Origin: QQWI01 sp964522015
Lineage (GTDB): Bacteria > Bacillota > Clostridia > Peptostreptococcales > Acidaminobacteraceae
NCBI GenBank assembly: GCA_964522015.1
Contig: CAZFST010000005.1
Coordinates: 62,001 to 126,000, forward strand
Direction: 5' to 3'
DNA length: 64,000 nucleotides
Part shown: positions 17,475-26,795 of the stretch, piece after piece
How positions within the stretch are numbered: position 1 is the stretch's first letter
Layout: each line of letters starts with the position of its first letter
Notes under the pieces: model-generated
Seen by the model: only the letters and a program-made list of their open reading frames with translations
Database searches by the model: none
What the model was told of the DNA's origin: nothing
Position numbers and translations under genes: made by a program

Positions 17475-18785
17475 CTAGGCACCATAGAATTTTCTGTTAG
17501 TTAAGAATTTAGAGTGTGAAAGCTGGTCGAGTATAATACGGGTGACGATAATCGCTGTAAACATACTGATTAGAATTCCTAGCATCAGCGTGATTGCAAA
17601 ACCTTTAATTGGACCTTCACCAAAATTGAAAAGTACAACCGCTGCAATCAGGGTGGTGACATTGGAGTCAATGATGGTGAGCATGGCTTTAGAATAACCA
17701 TGGACAAGTGAAGCTTTAAGGGTTTTGCCCTCTCTAAGCTCTTCTTTCATACGTTCAAAGATGATAACATTGGCATCTACCGCCATACCCAGTGTTAAAA
17801 CGATACCCGCGATACCTGGTAAAGTCAATGTTGCATTTAGACCAACCATAAACATCAAAATCAAAACGCTGTATAGTGCCAAAGAAATACTGGCAATTAA
17901 ACCTGGTAAACGATAGTACCCAACCATAAAGATGACCACTAATGCAAAACCAACTGCTGCTGCTACCATACTTGATGCTAAGGCAGTACGGCCTAAAGTT
18001 GCGCCAATTGCCGATGTTTGAACTTCTTTTAAGGTTGCTGGTAAAGCACCACCACGGATTAAAAGAGCAAGGTTCTGTGCTTCTTCTGATGTAAATGACC
18101 CTGTGATAATGCAGCTACCATCACTGATGATAACAGGGACACCAGGGGCTGAAATCACCTTTTTATCTAAAAGAATAGCTACTTGACCATTCTTTTGGCC
18201 CGTTAGACCATTGGTAAAGTTAATAGATTGTGATGTGACTTCTTTGAAAATACCAGCGCCTTCAGGATTCAATGTCATGCTGACAGAGGGTTGATTGTAC
18301 TGATCTGCAACCGCTTTGGCATCCTTGACAAGCTTACCTGAGAATACAATTGTCATTTTTGTTTCATCAAACATTTCGCCTTCCATGGTGCCTTGGCCAT
18401 CTTTTACTTGTGCAAATTCTAAAAGTGCCGTTGTACCAATTACTCGAAGAGCGTCCTGTGCATTTTTTACCCCTGGTAGTTCAACACGGATGCGCTGCTT
18501 ACCTTCAATATAAACATTTGGCTCTGATAATCCAAGAGCGTTAATCCGTTGAGATAAAATAGTCCGCGTTTGTTCCATCAAAAGCTTTAATTCATCACCT
18601 GTTTGATCTGATTCAACTTCATAAACAACCACAACGCCGCCTTCAATATCAAGGCCTAACTTCAACGTTGACACCACAGAATCCACTTGAATTCCACCAA
18701 CGTGAATCCCTACGCCTGTCCAAACAGAGAGTGCTACGATGGTCAAAAATAGTACGCTTAAAATCGTAATTTGCTTACCCGTCAT
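17475..18785 (-). CDS. secD: Protein translocase subunit SecD
   Basis: 436 residues, the short form lacking the long extra-cytoplasmic extension of E. coli SecD. N-terminal TM helix, LGLDIEGGVVVVYEV (D1 region), RINALGLSEPNVYIEG, then the GLTGQKNG and TGSFTSEEAQNLALLIRGGALP segments and six-TM RND core with LGMAVDANVIIFERMKEE. ATG at 18785 with AGGTGA upstream. Organised as scfB-CA-secD-secF. Confidence 0.95.
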   Translation of the reverse strand: MTGKQITILSVLFLTIVALSVWTGVGIHVGGIQVDSVVSTLKLGLDIEGGVVVVYEVESDQTGDELKLLMEQTRTILSQRINALGLSEPNVYIEGKQRIRVELPGVKNAQDALRVIGTTALLEFAQVKDGQGTMEGEMFDETKMTIVFSGKLVKDAKAVADQYNQPSVSMTLNPEGAGIFKEVTSQSINFTNGLTGQKNGQVAILLDKKVISAPGVPVIISDGSCIITGSFTSEEAQNLALLIRGGALPATLKEVQTSAIGATLGRTALASSMVAAAVGFALVVIFMVGYYRLPGLIASISLALYSVLILMFMVGLNATLTLPGIAGIVLTLGMAVDANVIIFERMKEELREGKTLKASLVHGYSKAMLTIIDSNVTTLIAAVVLFNFGEGPIKGFAITLMLGILISMFTAIIVTRIILDQLSHSKFLTNRKFYGA

Positions 18786-18802
18786 TAGTTCACCTACTCA
18801 TC

Positions 18803-19300
18803 CTAGATATAGTTTTTTGACAATGAGACATATTTTTTTGCAGATTGTTGCAATGATAGTATTTCTTCTGAGGTTAAGTCACGGACCACCTTAGCAGGGG
18901 AACCAATGGCCATAGAGCCCGCTGGAATCACTTTACCCGGTGGCACCAAAGCACCTGCCCCAATAATCACGTCATCTTCAATGACAGCACCATCAAGAAC
19001 AATGGCACCCATACCAATTAGAACATTATTGCCAATGGTGCAGGCGTGAATAATGGCGCCGTGACCAACGGTAACACCTTCTCCAATATGGCACTTAAAA
19101 CCATCGGCAACATGTACCACCACAAGATCTTGGATATTGGTTTGACGGCCTATATGGATTGAATTAACATCTCCTCTTAGAACGGCGCCAAACCAAATAT
19201 TTACGTCTTCTTCTAGTACCACATTACCAATGACCATTGCATTTGATGCGATAAAGCAGGTGTCATGAACCTTGGGCGTTACACCTAAATATGGTAGCAT
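18803..19300 (-). CDS. Gamma-carbonic anhydrase-like hexapeptide-repeat protein
   Basis: 165 residues of left-handed beta-helix hexapeptide repeats (e.g. IGNVVLEEDVNIWFGAVLRGD). The three His positions used as metal ligands in this family are visible in VVVHVAD, VGHGAI and IHACTIG. It ends with the usual GSPAKVVRDLT segment and helix. Related proteins are annotated YrdA, PaaY or CaiE; many are gamma-carbonic anhydrases, others acyltransferase-like of unknown substrate. ATG at 19300 follows scfB after two bases, with the AGGGGG site inside the scfB end, so the two are translationally coupled. Confidence 0.85.
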   Translation of the reverse strand: MLPYLGVTPKVHDTCFIASNAMVIGNVVLEEDVNIWFGAVLRGDVNSIHIGRQTNIQDLVVVHVADGFKCHIGEGVTVGHGAIIHACTIGNNVLIGMGAIVLDGAVIEDDVIIGAGALVPPGKVIPAGSMAIGSPAKVVRDLTSEEILSLQQSAKKYVSLSKNYI

Positions 19301-19302
19301 GA

Positions 19303-20658
19303 TTACCCCCTAGTGACTTTTTCAGCCTGTAAGAATATCGCATTTTCAATTCGTTTCTTTTCAATTTCACAACCGATGGCATAAGGCTCAAATAAATTGC
19401 CATTAAAATTGAATGCATTGGCATGACAACCGCCGCTGCAGTAATACTTTGCCCAGCAAGTTTTACAAGCTTCTTTATTTTCAACATGTGCACATTGAAA
19501 ATCAGCCGTCAAACTTTGGTCAAATGTACCCTCAAGTATATTGCCGATTCTAAAATCCGTATTGCCCACAAACTGATGACAAGGGTAAATATCCCCCTCT
19601 GGCGTAATGGCCAAATACTCAGAACCCGCACCGCAACCAGAGACCCGTTTAATCAAGCAAGGACCTTGATTAAAGTCAATGGTAAAGTGGAAGAAACGGA
19701 ATGCTTTTGGTGATCCTAGGCGATCCACCATTTCCTTTGAAAGTCGGTTATAAGCTTCAAAAATTGCAGGTAGATCTTCCTCTCTAATACTGAAATTATC
19801 GAGGGGATCACCGACAACTGGCTCAACCGATGTTTCTTTAAAACCAAGGTCTGCTAAATGGACAACGTCTTGATCAAAGTCTAAATTATGTCTTGTGAAA
19901 GTACCGCGGACATAATAGGACTTGCCACCACGGCCATCGATTAACTTTTTAAATTTCGGAACAATGACTTCGTACGTGCCTTTGCCGTTAATGGTAGGGC
20001 GCATGGCGTCGTTAATCTCTTTACGTCCATCAAGACTCAAAACCACATTATAAAAATTCTCATTAATGTAAGCGATTTTTTCATCGTCTAATAGAGTACC
20101 GTTTGTGGTTAGTGTAAAACGTATCACCTTATTATGAAGCTTTTCAAGGGTACGGCCATAATCAACTAGTTCTTTGCAAACATCCCAGTTCATTAGGGGC
20201 TCGCCACCAAATAAATCCACTTCAAGTTGTCGTCGGTTTCCTGACTTTGAAACCACAAAATCCAAGGCCCGTTTACCAACTTCTAAAGGCATCAACAAGC
20301 GATCCCCTTCAAAATTGCCTTGAGCAGCAAAACAATATTCACAGCGAATATTGCAATCGTGTGCAACATGTAAGCAAAGTGCCTTTACAACCGGTTCACG
20401 GTGTAAAAACTTATCTGAGCTGACATAGGTATTTTCAGCTTCTAAACTACCTTGTGTGATCAGGGTATTGATTTCTGCAAGTGCTTCGATTACCACGGCT
20501 TCAGTAAAAGTCACAGCATGCTTTGCAATTAAATCGGTTTCTGAGAGTTGATTTTTGTCTTCCAGTAAGGCATAGACCACATCGTCTACACTATGAACAG
20601 CGCCGCTGTTCACATCTAGAACAAAGTTCCAACCATCTCTTTTGAATTGATGTATCAT
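19303..20658 (-). CDS. scfB: SCIFF maturase, radical SAM/SPASM thioether enzyme
   Basis: 451 residues. Radical SAM enzyme predicted to form Cys-to-Thr/Ser thioether bonds in the SCIFF peptide encoded next door. N-terminal ~90 residues form a RiPP-recognition-like domain (HQFKRDGWNFVLDVNSGAVH). The radical SAM cluster is C102-x3-C106-x2-C109 (CNIRCEYC), with GGEPLMNWD after it. The C-terminal SPASM region has cysteines in SGCGAGSEYLAITP, YPCHQFVG and CKTCWAKYYCSGGCH. ATG at 20658, AAGGAG upstream. Separated from scfA by a hairpin terminator. Confidence 0.95.
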   Translation of the reverse strand: MIHQFKRDGWNFVLDVNSGAVHSVDDVVYALLEDKNQLSETDLIAKHAVTFTEAVVIEALAEINTLITQGSLEAENTYVSSDKFLHREPVVKALCLHVAHDCNIRCEYCFAAQGNFEGDRLLMPLEVGKRALDFVVSKSGNRRQLEVDLFGGEPLMNWDVCKELVDYGRTLEKLHNKVIRFTLTTNGTLLDDEKIAYINENFYNVVLSLDGRKEINDAMRPTINGKGTYEVIVPKFKKLIDGRGGKSYYVRGTFTRHNLDFDQDVVHLADLGFKETSVEPVVGDPLDNFSIREEDLPAIFEAYNRLSKEMVDRLGSPKAFRFFHFTIDFNQGPCLIKRVSGCGAGSEYLAITPEGDIYPCHQFVGNTDFRIGNILEGTFDQSLTADFQCAHVENKEACKTCWAKYYCSGGCHANAFNFNGNLFEPYAIGCEIEKKRIENAIFLQAEKVTRG

Positions 20659-20740
20659 CTAAAACTCCTTCTATTATCAGCGTCAAGTTTCTCTGTATAT
20701 TAGCATCACTAAAATTAAAGACTTGACGGGACTTTCATAT

Positions 20741-20766
20741 AAAAAAGCAGCTTTCGCTGCTTTTTT
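20741..20766 (-). terminator. Terminator/attenuator between scfA and scfB
   Basis: AAAAAAGCAGC and GCTGCTTTTTT (20741-20751, 20756-20766) with a 4-base loop; six T on the minus strand. It overlaps the scfA stop codon. Partial readthrough would give more precursor than enzyme. Confidence 0.85.
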
Positions 20767-20902
20767 ATTTCTCGCACTCTTGGTTCGCAACGGTGCACGA
20801 TGTTTTACATGCAGACTGACATGATGTCTGGCATTCGCCGCAACCGATTTTAGAAAGATCCTCTTTCAAGTTGCCCGAAGTCAATGTTTGAATGTGTTTC
20901 AT
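20765..20902 (-). CDS. scfA: SCIFF ribosomal peptide precursor (six Cys in forty-five residues)
   Basis: Exactly 45 residues with six Cys at positions 21, 24, 28, 32, 36 and 43, starting MKHIQTLTSGNL and ending CEK. This matches the SCIFF family conserved across Clostridia, whose Cys are cross-linked by the adjacent radical SAM maturase; the mature product's role is not known. ATG at 20902 follows AGGAGG by six bases; the frame is open to 20965 but without a better start. The order yajC-scfA-scfB-secD-secF suggests a link with secretion genes, which is only an inference from position. Confidence 0.95.
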   Translation of the reverse strand: MKHIQTLTSGNLKEDLSKIGCGECQTSCQSACKTSCTVANQECEK

Positions 20903-20940
20903 GTCGATACCTCCTATGTTTTTTTTGAAAGCAAACTCTA

Positions 20941-20964
20941 TGTTGTGCGGTTTCCCGCTTAACA
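20941..20964 (-). other. Small hairpin between yajC and scfA
   Basis: GCGG-GAAA-CCGC tetraloop stem extended by TGTT/AACA across an internal loop. No T-run follows, so it is more likely an RNA processing or stability element than a terminator. Confidence 0.4.
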
Positions 20965-20965
20965 C

Positions 20966-21229
20966 CTATTTTTTTGAAACAGTGCCTACTGCCCATTTCT
21001 TAATCACGAGAATTTCTTGGTTTTGACCAACGCGGATGTGAAGCTCGTCATCCTTAACCACTGATACTTTACCGACAATACCACCGATTGTGATGATTTC
21101 ATCCCCAATCACTAAGCTGTTGCGAAGATTATTTAACTCTTGTTGTTTTTTCTTTTGTGGTCTTACCAAGAAAAACCAAGCACCACCGATCATCGCTGCA
21201 TAAATCAAAATTATGGTATACTGATTCAT
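20966..21229 (-). CDS. yajC: Preprotein translocase accessory subunit YajC
   Basis: 87 residues: one N-terminal TM helix (about 4-20), then the family hallmark FFLVRPQKKKQQE, the GDEIITIGGIVGKV segment and the end ILVIKKWAVGTV. Partner of SecDF in the Sec membrane complex. ATG at 21229 follows AGGAGG. It sits downstream of tgt and upstream of scfA. Confidence 0.93.
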   Translation of the reverse strand: MNQYTIILIYAAMIGGAWFFLVRPQKKKQQELNNLRNSLVIGDEIITIGGIVGKVSVVKDDELHIRVGQNQEILVIKKWAVGTVSKK

Positions 21230-21297
21230 TCGTTTGCCTCCTCGAGTTAAGTTAAATACGCATCCTCTATCATTCTACTAAAAAACCACGCATCTGA

Positions 21298-22416
21298 CTA
21301 TGATTCGTAACCATATTTTTTGAAAAATTCATTTTTGTAATCCAAAAACCGGTCTTCCATTATAGATTCTCTTATTTTTGTCATTAATTCTAACAAGAAA
21401 TACAAATTATGAATGGTAAAGAGTCTAGCCGACAAGATTTCATTTTCTTTATAGAGGTGTCTCAAATAAGCCTTCGTGTAATTTTTGCAGGTATAACAGC
21501 CGCAATTTTCATCAAGGGATGAAAAATCCTTCTGATATCTGGCTTGCTTAATGGTGACTGGACCTACAGATGTCATGGCCGTTCCCATTCTCGCTGTTCG
21601 GGTTGGCAAGACACAGTCAAACATGTCAACACCCCGAAGAACCCCTTCAAATAAAGCATCTGGGCTACCGACGCCCATCAAATAGCGAGGCTTATTAACT
21701 GGCAATAAGGGGGCTGTATAGTCTAGCACTTCATACATCAAGTGCTTTGGCTCCCCAACGCTTAAACCACCAATGGCATACCCTGGAAAATCAAGTGCAA
21801 TGAGCTCTGCAGCACTTTGTTCTCTTAAATCTTGGTACATACCACCCTGAACAATGCCAAATAAAGCTTGTTTATCAGTGTTCCAATGGGCTTCTTTGCA
21901 ACGGGCTGCCCATCTAGTGGTCCGTTCAAGGGATGCCTTAACGTAAGCATGATCTGCAGGGTATGGGGCACACTCATCAAAAGCCATCATGATATCAGAA
22001 CCAAGGGCCGTTTGAATTTCCACCGCTTTTTCTGGTGAAAGAAAGTGCTTTGAACCATCTACATGGGACTGAAAGTGAACCCCTTCTTCTTTAATGGTTC
22101 TAAAATCACCTAAGCTAAAGACCTGAAAACCACCACTATCGGTTAAAATCGGCTTATCCCAGTTCATAAACTTATGGAGGCCACCAGCTTCTTTAATCAA
22201 GTCATGGCCTGGTCGTAAATATAAATGGTAAGTATTACTTAAAATGATTTGAGCACCTAAGTCCTTAACCTCTTCTGGGGTCATGGCCTTAACAGTGGCT
22301 TTTGTGCCAACAGGCATAAAAATCGGGGTTTCAATCACACCGTGTGGGGTGGTTACCCGGCCCAGTCTCGCACCAGATTGTTTGCAAGTTTTAATCAACT
22401 CATATTGTATTGCCAT
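21298..22416 (-). CDS. tgt: Queuine tRNA-ribosyltransferase (TGT)
   Basis: 372 residues. Exchanges guanine 34 for the queuosine precursor preQ1 in tRNAs with GUN anticodons. Visible: ILSNTYHLYLRPG, the catalytic TDSGGFQVFSLG region, GIVQGGMYQDLR, the second Asp in the MGVGSPDALFEGVLRGVDMFDC segment, and a zinc site CGCYTCKNY...H. ATG at 22416 follows AAGGAG. Operon queA-tgt-yajC is standard. Confidence 0.97.
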   Translation of the reverse strand: MAIQYELIKTCKQSGARLGRVTTPHGVIETPIFMPVGTKATVKAMTPEEVKDLGAQIILSNTYHLYLRPGHDLIKEAGGLHKFMNWDKPILTDSGGFQVFSLGDFRTIKEEGVHFQSHVDGSKHFLSPEKAVEIQTALGSDIMMAFDECAPYPADHAYVKASLERTTRWAARCKEAHWNTDKQALFGIVQGGMYQDLREQSAAELIALDFPGYAIGGLSVGEPKHLMYEVLDYTAPLLPVNKPRYLMGVGSPDALFEGVLRGVDMFDCVLPTRTARMGTAMTSVGPVTIKQARYQKDFSSLDENCGCYTCKNYTKAYLRHLYKENEILSARLFTIHNLYFLLELMTKIRESIMEDRFLDYKNEFFKKYGYES

Positions 22417-22481
22417 GGTTTCTCCTTTTTCTTACAGGATTACTTTGTTCACATGGGTTCACTGCAGTTCACATGGAATCC

Positions 22482-23504
22482 TTACTCAATTAACATTGCA
22501 TCTCCAAAGCTAAAAAATCTGTATTTCTGTGCCACTGCCACTTCATAGGCCTCCATAATCCGTTCTTGACTATAAAAAGCGCTAATGAGCATCAATAGTG
22601 TTGATTCTGGCAGGTGAAAATTAGTGACCAGAGCATCAATGGCTTTAAATGTATAACCAGGATAGATAAAAATATCCGTCCAACCACTGGCTTCGACTAT
22701 TTCACCATGGTGGGTTGCGATGGTCTCAAGGGTTCTGGTGCTGGTAGTGCCCACGGCCACTATGCGCCCCCCCTTTGCTTTAACGGTGCGAATCAGAGCT
22801 GCATTTTCTGAGTCCAATTGGTACCACTCCGCATGCATGTGGTGTTCTAAAACATTTTCCACTTTTACTGGTCTGAAGGTGCCTAAACCCACATGGAGGG
22901 TGACATATGCGATGGTAACACCCTTTTGTTGAAACTTTTCAAGGAGTTCTGCAGTAAAGTGCAGACCCGCTGTGGGTGCCGCAGCAGATCCCAGCTCCCG
23001 ATTAAAGACCGTTTGATAGCGTTCTTGATCTTCTAAACGCTCTGTGATATAAGGTGGCAGCGGCATGGTGCCCAACTGATCGAGTACAGTCTCAAATAGA
23101 CCCTCGTAAGTAAAACGAATAAGCCTTGTTCCCTCATCAGCATGGTCCATAATCTCACCCATCAATTGCCCTTCACCAAAGGTGAAATGGGTACCGATCT
23201 TTGCTTTTTTCCCAGGCTTGACCATGCACTGCCAAATATCATTCCCCCTGTTTTCAAGGAGTAAAAATTCAACTAAAGCCCCAGTGTCCTTTGTGCCAAA
23301 CAATCGAGCTGGTAAAACCCGAGTATTGTTCAGAACTAGGCAATCACCTGGGTTTAAGTGATCGTAAAGGGATGAAAAATATTGATGAGATATGCTGTTT
23401 TCTTTGCGATTTAAGACCATCAACCTTGAACCTGTACGGTCTTCAAGGGGATGCTGTGCAATCAGTTCATCTGGTAAATCAAATGAAAAATCACTGGTTT
23501 TCAA
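22482..23504 (-). CDS. queA: S-adenosylmethionine:tRNA ribosyltransferase-isomerase
   Basis: 340 residues. Adds the ribosyl part of SAM to preQ1 in tRNA, giving epoxyqueuosine, after TGT. I chose the TTG at 23504: it gives MKTSDFSFDLPDELIAQHP, the canonical QueA beginning, and AGGTGA lies six bases before it; the GTG at 23513 overlaps that site. Conserved GSAAAPTAGLHFT and SGWTDIFIYPGYTFK are present. 65 bases separate it from tgt. Confidence 0.95.
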   Translation of the reverse strand: MKTSDFSFDLPDELIAQHPLEDRTGSRLMVLNRKENSISHQYFSSLYDHLNPGDCLVLNNTRVLPARLFGTKDTGALVEFLLLENRGNDIWQCMVKPGKKAKIGTHFTFGEGQLMGEIMDHADEGTRLIRFTYEGLFETVLDQLGTMPLPPYITERLEDQERYQTVFNRELGSAAAPTAGLHFTAELLEKFQQKGVTIAYVTLHVGLGTFRPVKVENVLEHHMHAEWYQLDSENAALIRTVKAKGGRIVAVGTTSTRTLETIATHHGEIVEASGWTDIFIYPGYTFKAIDALVTNFHLPESTLLMLISAFYSQERIMEAYEVAVAQKYRFFSFGDAMLIE

Positions 23505-23547
23505 TGTTGTCACCTATCTTTATTATAATTTATGGTAGTCTACTGCA

Positions 23548-25083
23548 CTATTTTAGCATCACACAAGTATAGTAGTGTTTCAGGATAGTGTCAAATGTCA
23601 TGCCCATTTCAGCCATGCGCTTTGCACCATATTGACTCATGCCAACTCCGTGTCCGTAACCTTTACCAACAAAACTAAAATCCTTTGATGTGGCCGCCAA
23701 TTTTACTTGTAAGGCACCATTAGATGCAGTTGCCTGAGGGGTGCTGACAAGGCCTCCTGCCCCCATAACCGCTAGGTTGGAGATAGGAATATTTTGTAAG
23801 CCATTTGCAGACAGCACCGTTATCTTATCACCTTTTGAGACATTAAACAACTGACTTTTCAAGGTACTATAGCCTAATACCTTACGCGCAGCCTCTTTTT
23901 CAAGTACAACGCTTTTGTTTGACCCCTTAATTTCCAAGGCCGTCACCCGACCAGTCAAAGCGCTACCTCGGGACACAACGTCCAGTACTTGGCCAACTGC
24001 ATAGCCCGATTTTTCAAGTGCGCTGGTTAGCTCAGCCTTGGTGTAACTAATCACCCATTGGTCGTTGGGCTGCCCCAATGAATAGGGATCAGAAACCCCT
24101 CTTAAATAGGGCAAGGCTTGGGTATACACATCTTCGCTATTGGCTGTATAGCCACCGCTGCTGGAATGAAAAAAGGCCTGAATCAGCTTATCACCATAAT
24201 AGATGCAAATCCCTGCTGTTTCGTCTATGGCTTGATTAGTCCGAGGATCCTCGTATTTTTTTCCTCTAAAAACCTGGGACATAATATCATCCCCTAGGTC
24301 GTATCCCTTTGATTTAAACCGCCCTAAACTGCTGATGGCATAGGTTCTAGAAGCCACAGCTTGGGCTTTTAGGGCTTCTTTATGCCAAGAGGCTCCAATT
24401 TCTTTTGGTAACACACCATATAAATAAGCTTCAATGGGCAAATGATTCACAGGCAAAATGGTGTTTGTCCCCGTACCAGCAACAAAAAAGATGCCACTGC
24501 GATAAACTTGAGTTGAAATACCGATGTCCCCGGTGACTGCAGTGACAAGGCCGTCTTTAAGGGCCATTACAGCGATCAGGCGTTCCCCCTGATAGACACC
24601 AACGGCGCTTAAATCTTGAATTGTATTGAGATTCAAACTCTGACTATTCCCTGGAAGGGTTGCCATGGGGGTCCCCAACATGGCAACCACTCCTGATGGA
24701 CTGACATAAGGAATTGTCAATTGTTTTTGTAAATCCGTTGCAAGGTCCCAATTGGCCAGTGGCTCCTGGGACAGAGCATATCGTCCCTTAAGCATCTTAA
24801 ACTGCAGGGCCCCTGGGGTTTGAAGGGGCACTAAAATCACATGAGGGTTGGCTGTTAATGCCAGGCCCGATATTCCGGGAAGGGTCAATGTTTGCAGCTC
24901 TTTTGCCCCTACCCCTTCTATCAACCCAATGTTAATCCACTGCTGTGCTTGCGAACCTGCAAGCACCGGAGTCACCAAAGGAGAGGCCACAGTTTCGGCA
25001 AAAACACCACCGAAAAACACCATTTGACTGATTAAGCCCATGAGTATTACGCTAATCAACCATTTGCGAACTTGAACCATCAT
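23548..25083 (-). CDS. SpoIID/LytB-domain protein, secreted
   Basis: 511 residues with an N-terminal signal sequence (about 8-29, cleavage near VFA). The SpoIID domain (about 215-500) shows LPIEAYLYGVLPKEIG, ALKAQAVASRTYA, FFHSSSGGYT and the terminal GKGYGHGVGMSQYGA. SpoIID-type proteins are lytic transglycosylases acting on peptidoglycan during engulfment, and related non-sporulation proteins exist. Its place in the queA-ruvB operon rather than a sporulation cluster favours the broader family. ATG at 25083 is two bases after the ruvB stop with GAGGAGG overlapping the ruvB end. Confidence 0.9.
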   Translation of the reverse strand: MMVQVRKWLISVILMGLISQMVFFGGVFAETVASPLVTPVLAGSQAQQWINIGLIEGVGAKELQTLTLPGISGLALTANPHVILVPLQTPGALQFKMLKGRYALSQEPLANWDLATDLQKQLTIPYVSPSGVVAMLGTPMATLPGNSQSLNLNTIQDLSAVGVYQGERLIAVMALKDGLVTAVTGDIGISTQVYRSGIFFVAGTGTNTILPVNHLPIEAYLYGVLPKEIGASWHKEALKAQAVASRTYAISSLGRFKSKGYDLGDDIMSQVFRGKKYEDPRTNQAIDETAGICIYYGDKLIQAFFHSSSGGYTANSEDVYTQALPYLRGVSDPYSLGQPNDQWVISYTKAELTSALEKSGYAVGQVLDVVSRGSALTGRVTALEIKGSNKSVVLEKEAARKVLGYSTLKSQLFNVSKGDKITVLSANGLQNIPISNLAVMGAGGLVSTPQATASNGALQVKLAATSKDFSFVGKGYGHGVGMSQYGAKRMAEMGMTFDTILKHYYTCVMLK

Positions 25084-25084
25084 G

Positions 25085-26167
25085 TTAATCCTCCTCTAAA
25101 ACCGCCATGCGAAGTTGCTCCGATGGGTTTTCAGACATTGCTTCTTGGGTTTGATCCAGAATATATTTTTCTTTGAAAACCAACCCCATATGTTCATAAG
25201 CCCGGCGTAGCATCACGCGACCCCTTGGGGTACGGGCCAAAAATCCAATTTGCAGCAGGTATGGCTCATAAACATCTTCAATGGTCTCTTTTTCTTCACC
25301 AGAGCTGGCCGCAAGGGTTTCAACCCCAACAGGGCCTCCATCGAATTTTTCGGCGATGGCTAGTAAGAGTTTACGATCCACTTCATCGAGTCCAAGAGCG
25401 TCTATATCCAGTAAATCCAAAGCTTCTCTGGCAATGCGATCGGTGATGATCCCATCCCCTCTGACCATGGAGTAATCTCGAACTCGCTTTAAGAGTCTGT
25501 TGACAATCCGGGGTGTCCCACGGCTCCGTTTGGCAATTTCACCAGTGGCTTGGTCTTCAATGGCAACCCCTAGTATTTGGGCTGACCGCTCCACAATGGT
25601 GGCCAATTCATCGTTGTTATAAAGGTCTAATTTGCATATGACCCCGAATCTATCCCGCAGTGGAGATGTCAGCATCCCAGCCCGGGTTGTGGCACCAATT
25701 AATGTGAATTTAGGGAGGTCAATCCGAACGCTTCTTGCCGCTGGTCCTTTACCAATCACCACATCCAGACAGTAGTCTTCCATGGCGGGGTATAGGACCT
25801 CTTCCACCGTGCGGTTAAGCCGATGTATTTCGTCGATAAAGAGGACGTCATTAGGCTGCAGGTTAGATAGAATGGCGGCTAAATCTCCAGGCCTTTCTAT
25901 GGCAGGTCCTGAAGTAATCTTCACACTAACCCCCATTTCGTTGGCAATAATTTGAGACAGGGTGGTTTTACCAAGGCCTGGGGGGCCATAGAGTAACACA
26001 TGGTCCAAGGATTCGTTTCTCATCTTGGCCGCATCCATAAAAATGCTGAGTTTTTCTTTTGTTTTGGCTTGACCGATATAATCGTAAAGCCGCTGGGGCC
26101 TAAGGGTTACATCCACTTCTCTATCTTGAACGGCCATATCTGGCGTTACAATTCGTTTAAACTCCAT
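25085..26167 (-). CDS. ruvB: Holliday junction branch migration helicase RuvB
   Basis: 360 residues. AAA+ motor with Walker A GPPGLGKTT (61-69), Walker B DEIHR, sensor ATTRAGML, arginine finger LRDRFG, and a C-terminal winged helix (GGPVGVETLAASSGEE, TPRGR). Works with RuvA and RuvC at recombination junctions. ATG at 26167, GAGGAG upstream, 8 bases after ruvA. Confidence 0.98.
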   Translation of the reverse strand: MEFKRIVTPDMAVQDREVDVTLRPQRLYDYIGQAKTKEKLSIFMDAAKMRNESLDHVLLYGPPGLGKTTLSQIIANEMGVSVKITSGPAIERPGDLAAILSNLQPNDVLFIDEIHRLNRTVEEVLYPAMEDYCLDVVIGKGPAARSVRIDLPKFTLIGATTRAGMLTSPLRDRFGVICKLDLYNNDELATIVERSAQILGVAIEDQATGEIAKRSRGTPRIVNRLLKRVRDYSMVRGDGIITDRIAREALDLLDIDALGLDEVDRKLLLAIAEKFDGGPVGVETLAASSGEEKETIEDVYEPYLLQIGFLARTPRGRVMLRRAYEHMGLVFKEKYILDQTQEAMSENPSEQLRMAVLEED

Positions 26168-26175
26168 AGGCTCCT

Positions 26176-26784
26176 CTAATCTCTGTTACTGGTCAAGGCG
26201 AGTTTGATGGCTTTTTCAACTGTTAAGTTTTCTAGATCCACCCCTTTAAGCATCAAGGCAATCTCATCCCGTTTAAAGCCAAGGCTGGACAGAGCCAAAT
26301 ACACATCTTCTTGTAAATCCGAATGACCCTGACCTTGCACCATGAACGACAAATCAGCGGTACCAATATCCTTGCCACCATAAGCCTTTTTCAGTTTATC
26401 CCGTAGCTCCACAATCAGCCGCTGGGCTGTTTTTTTACCAAGTCCTGGCAGTGTGGTCAGCTGTTTTTCGTCACCTGTTATGAGCCACTCTAAAATCCGG
26501 GCATAAGGGGCCTTTGAAAGCATGCTCATGGCCACCCGTTTGCCAATGCCGCTGACGCTGATCAGTTGCTCAAAGACCAACCGCTCATTATCGTCAAAGA
26601 AGCCACAAAGGGCGTGTTCATCTTCTTTAATCAGCTGTTTTGTGTAGAGTTTTACTCGTTCTCCCAGTTTGATAGCCGACTGGGTGTAAGAGGTGACATC
26701 TAATAAATAGCCTACCCCGTGAACATCCAGCACCACTTGATCAAGCATCATCTCCACAACTTCTCCATATAAATAACGGTACAT
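26176..26784 (-). CDS. ruvA: Holliday junction DNA helicase subunit RuvA
   Basis: 202 residues. Starts MYRYLYGEVVEM; OB domain, then two helix-hairpin-helix motifs (LISVSGIGKRVAMSML, LTTLPGLGKKTAQRL) and the RuvB-contacting domain III. Binds the four-way junction and loads RuvB. Upstream yraN is 11 bases away. Confidence 0.97.
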   Translation of the reverse strand: MYRYLYGEVVEMMLDQVVLDVHGVGYLLDVTSYTQSAIKLGERVKLYTKQLIKEDEHALCGFFDDNERLVFEQLISVSGIGKRVAMSMLSKAPYARILEWLITGDEKQLTTLPGLGKKTAQRLIVELRDKLKKAYGGKDIGTADLSFMVQGQGHSDLQEDVYLALSSLGFKRDEIALMLKGVDLENLTVEKAIKLALTSNRD

Positions 26785-26795
26785 AGGGCCTCCAC

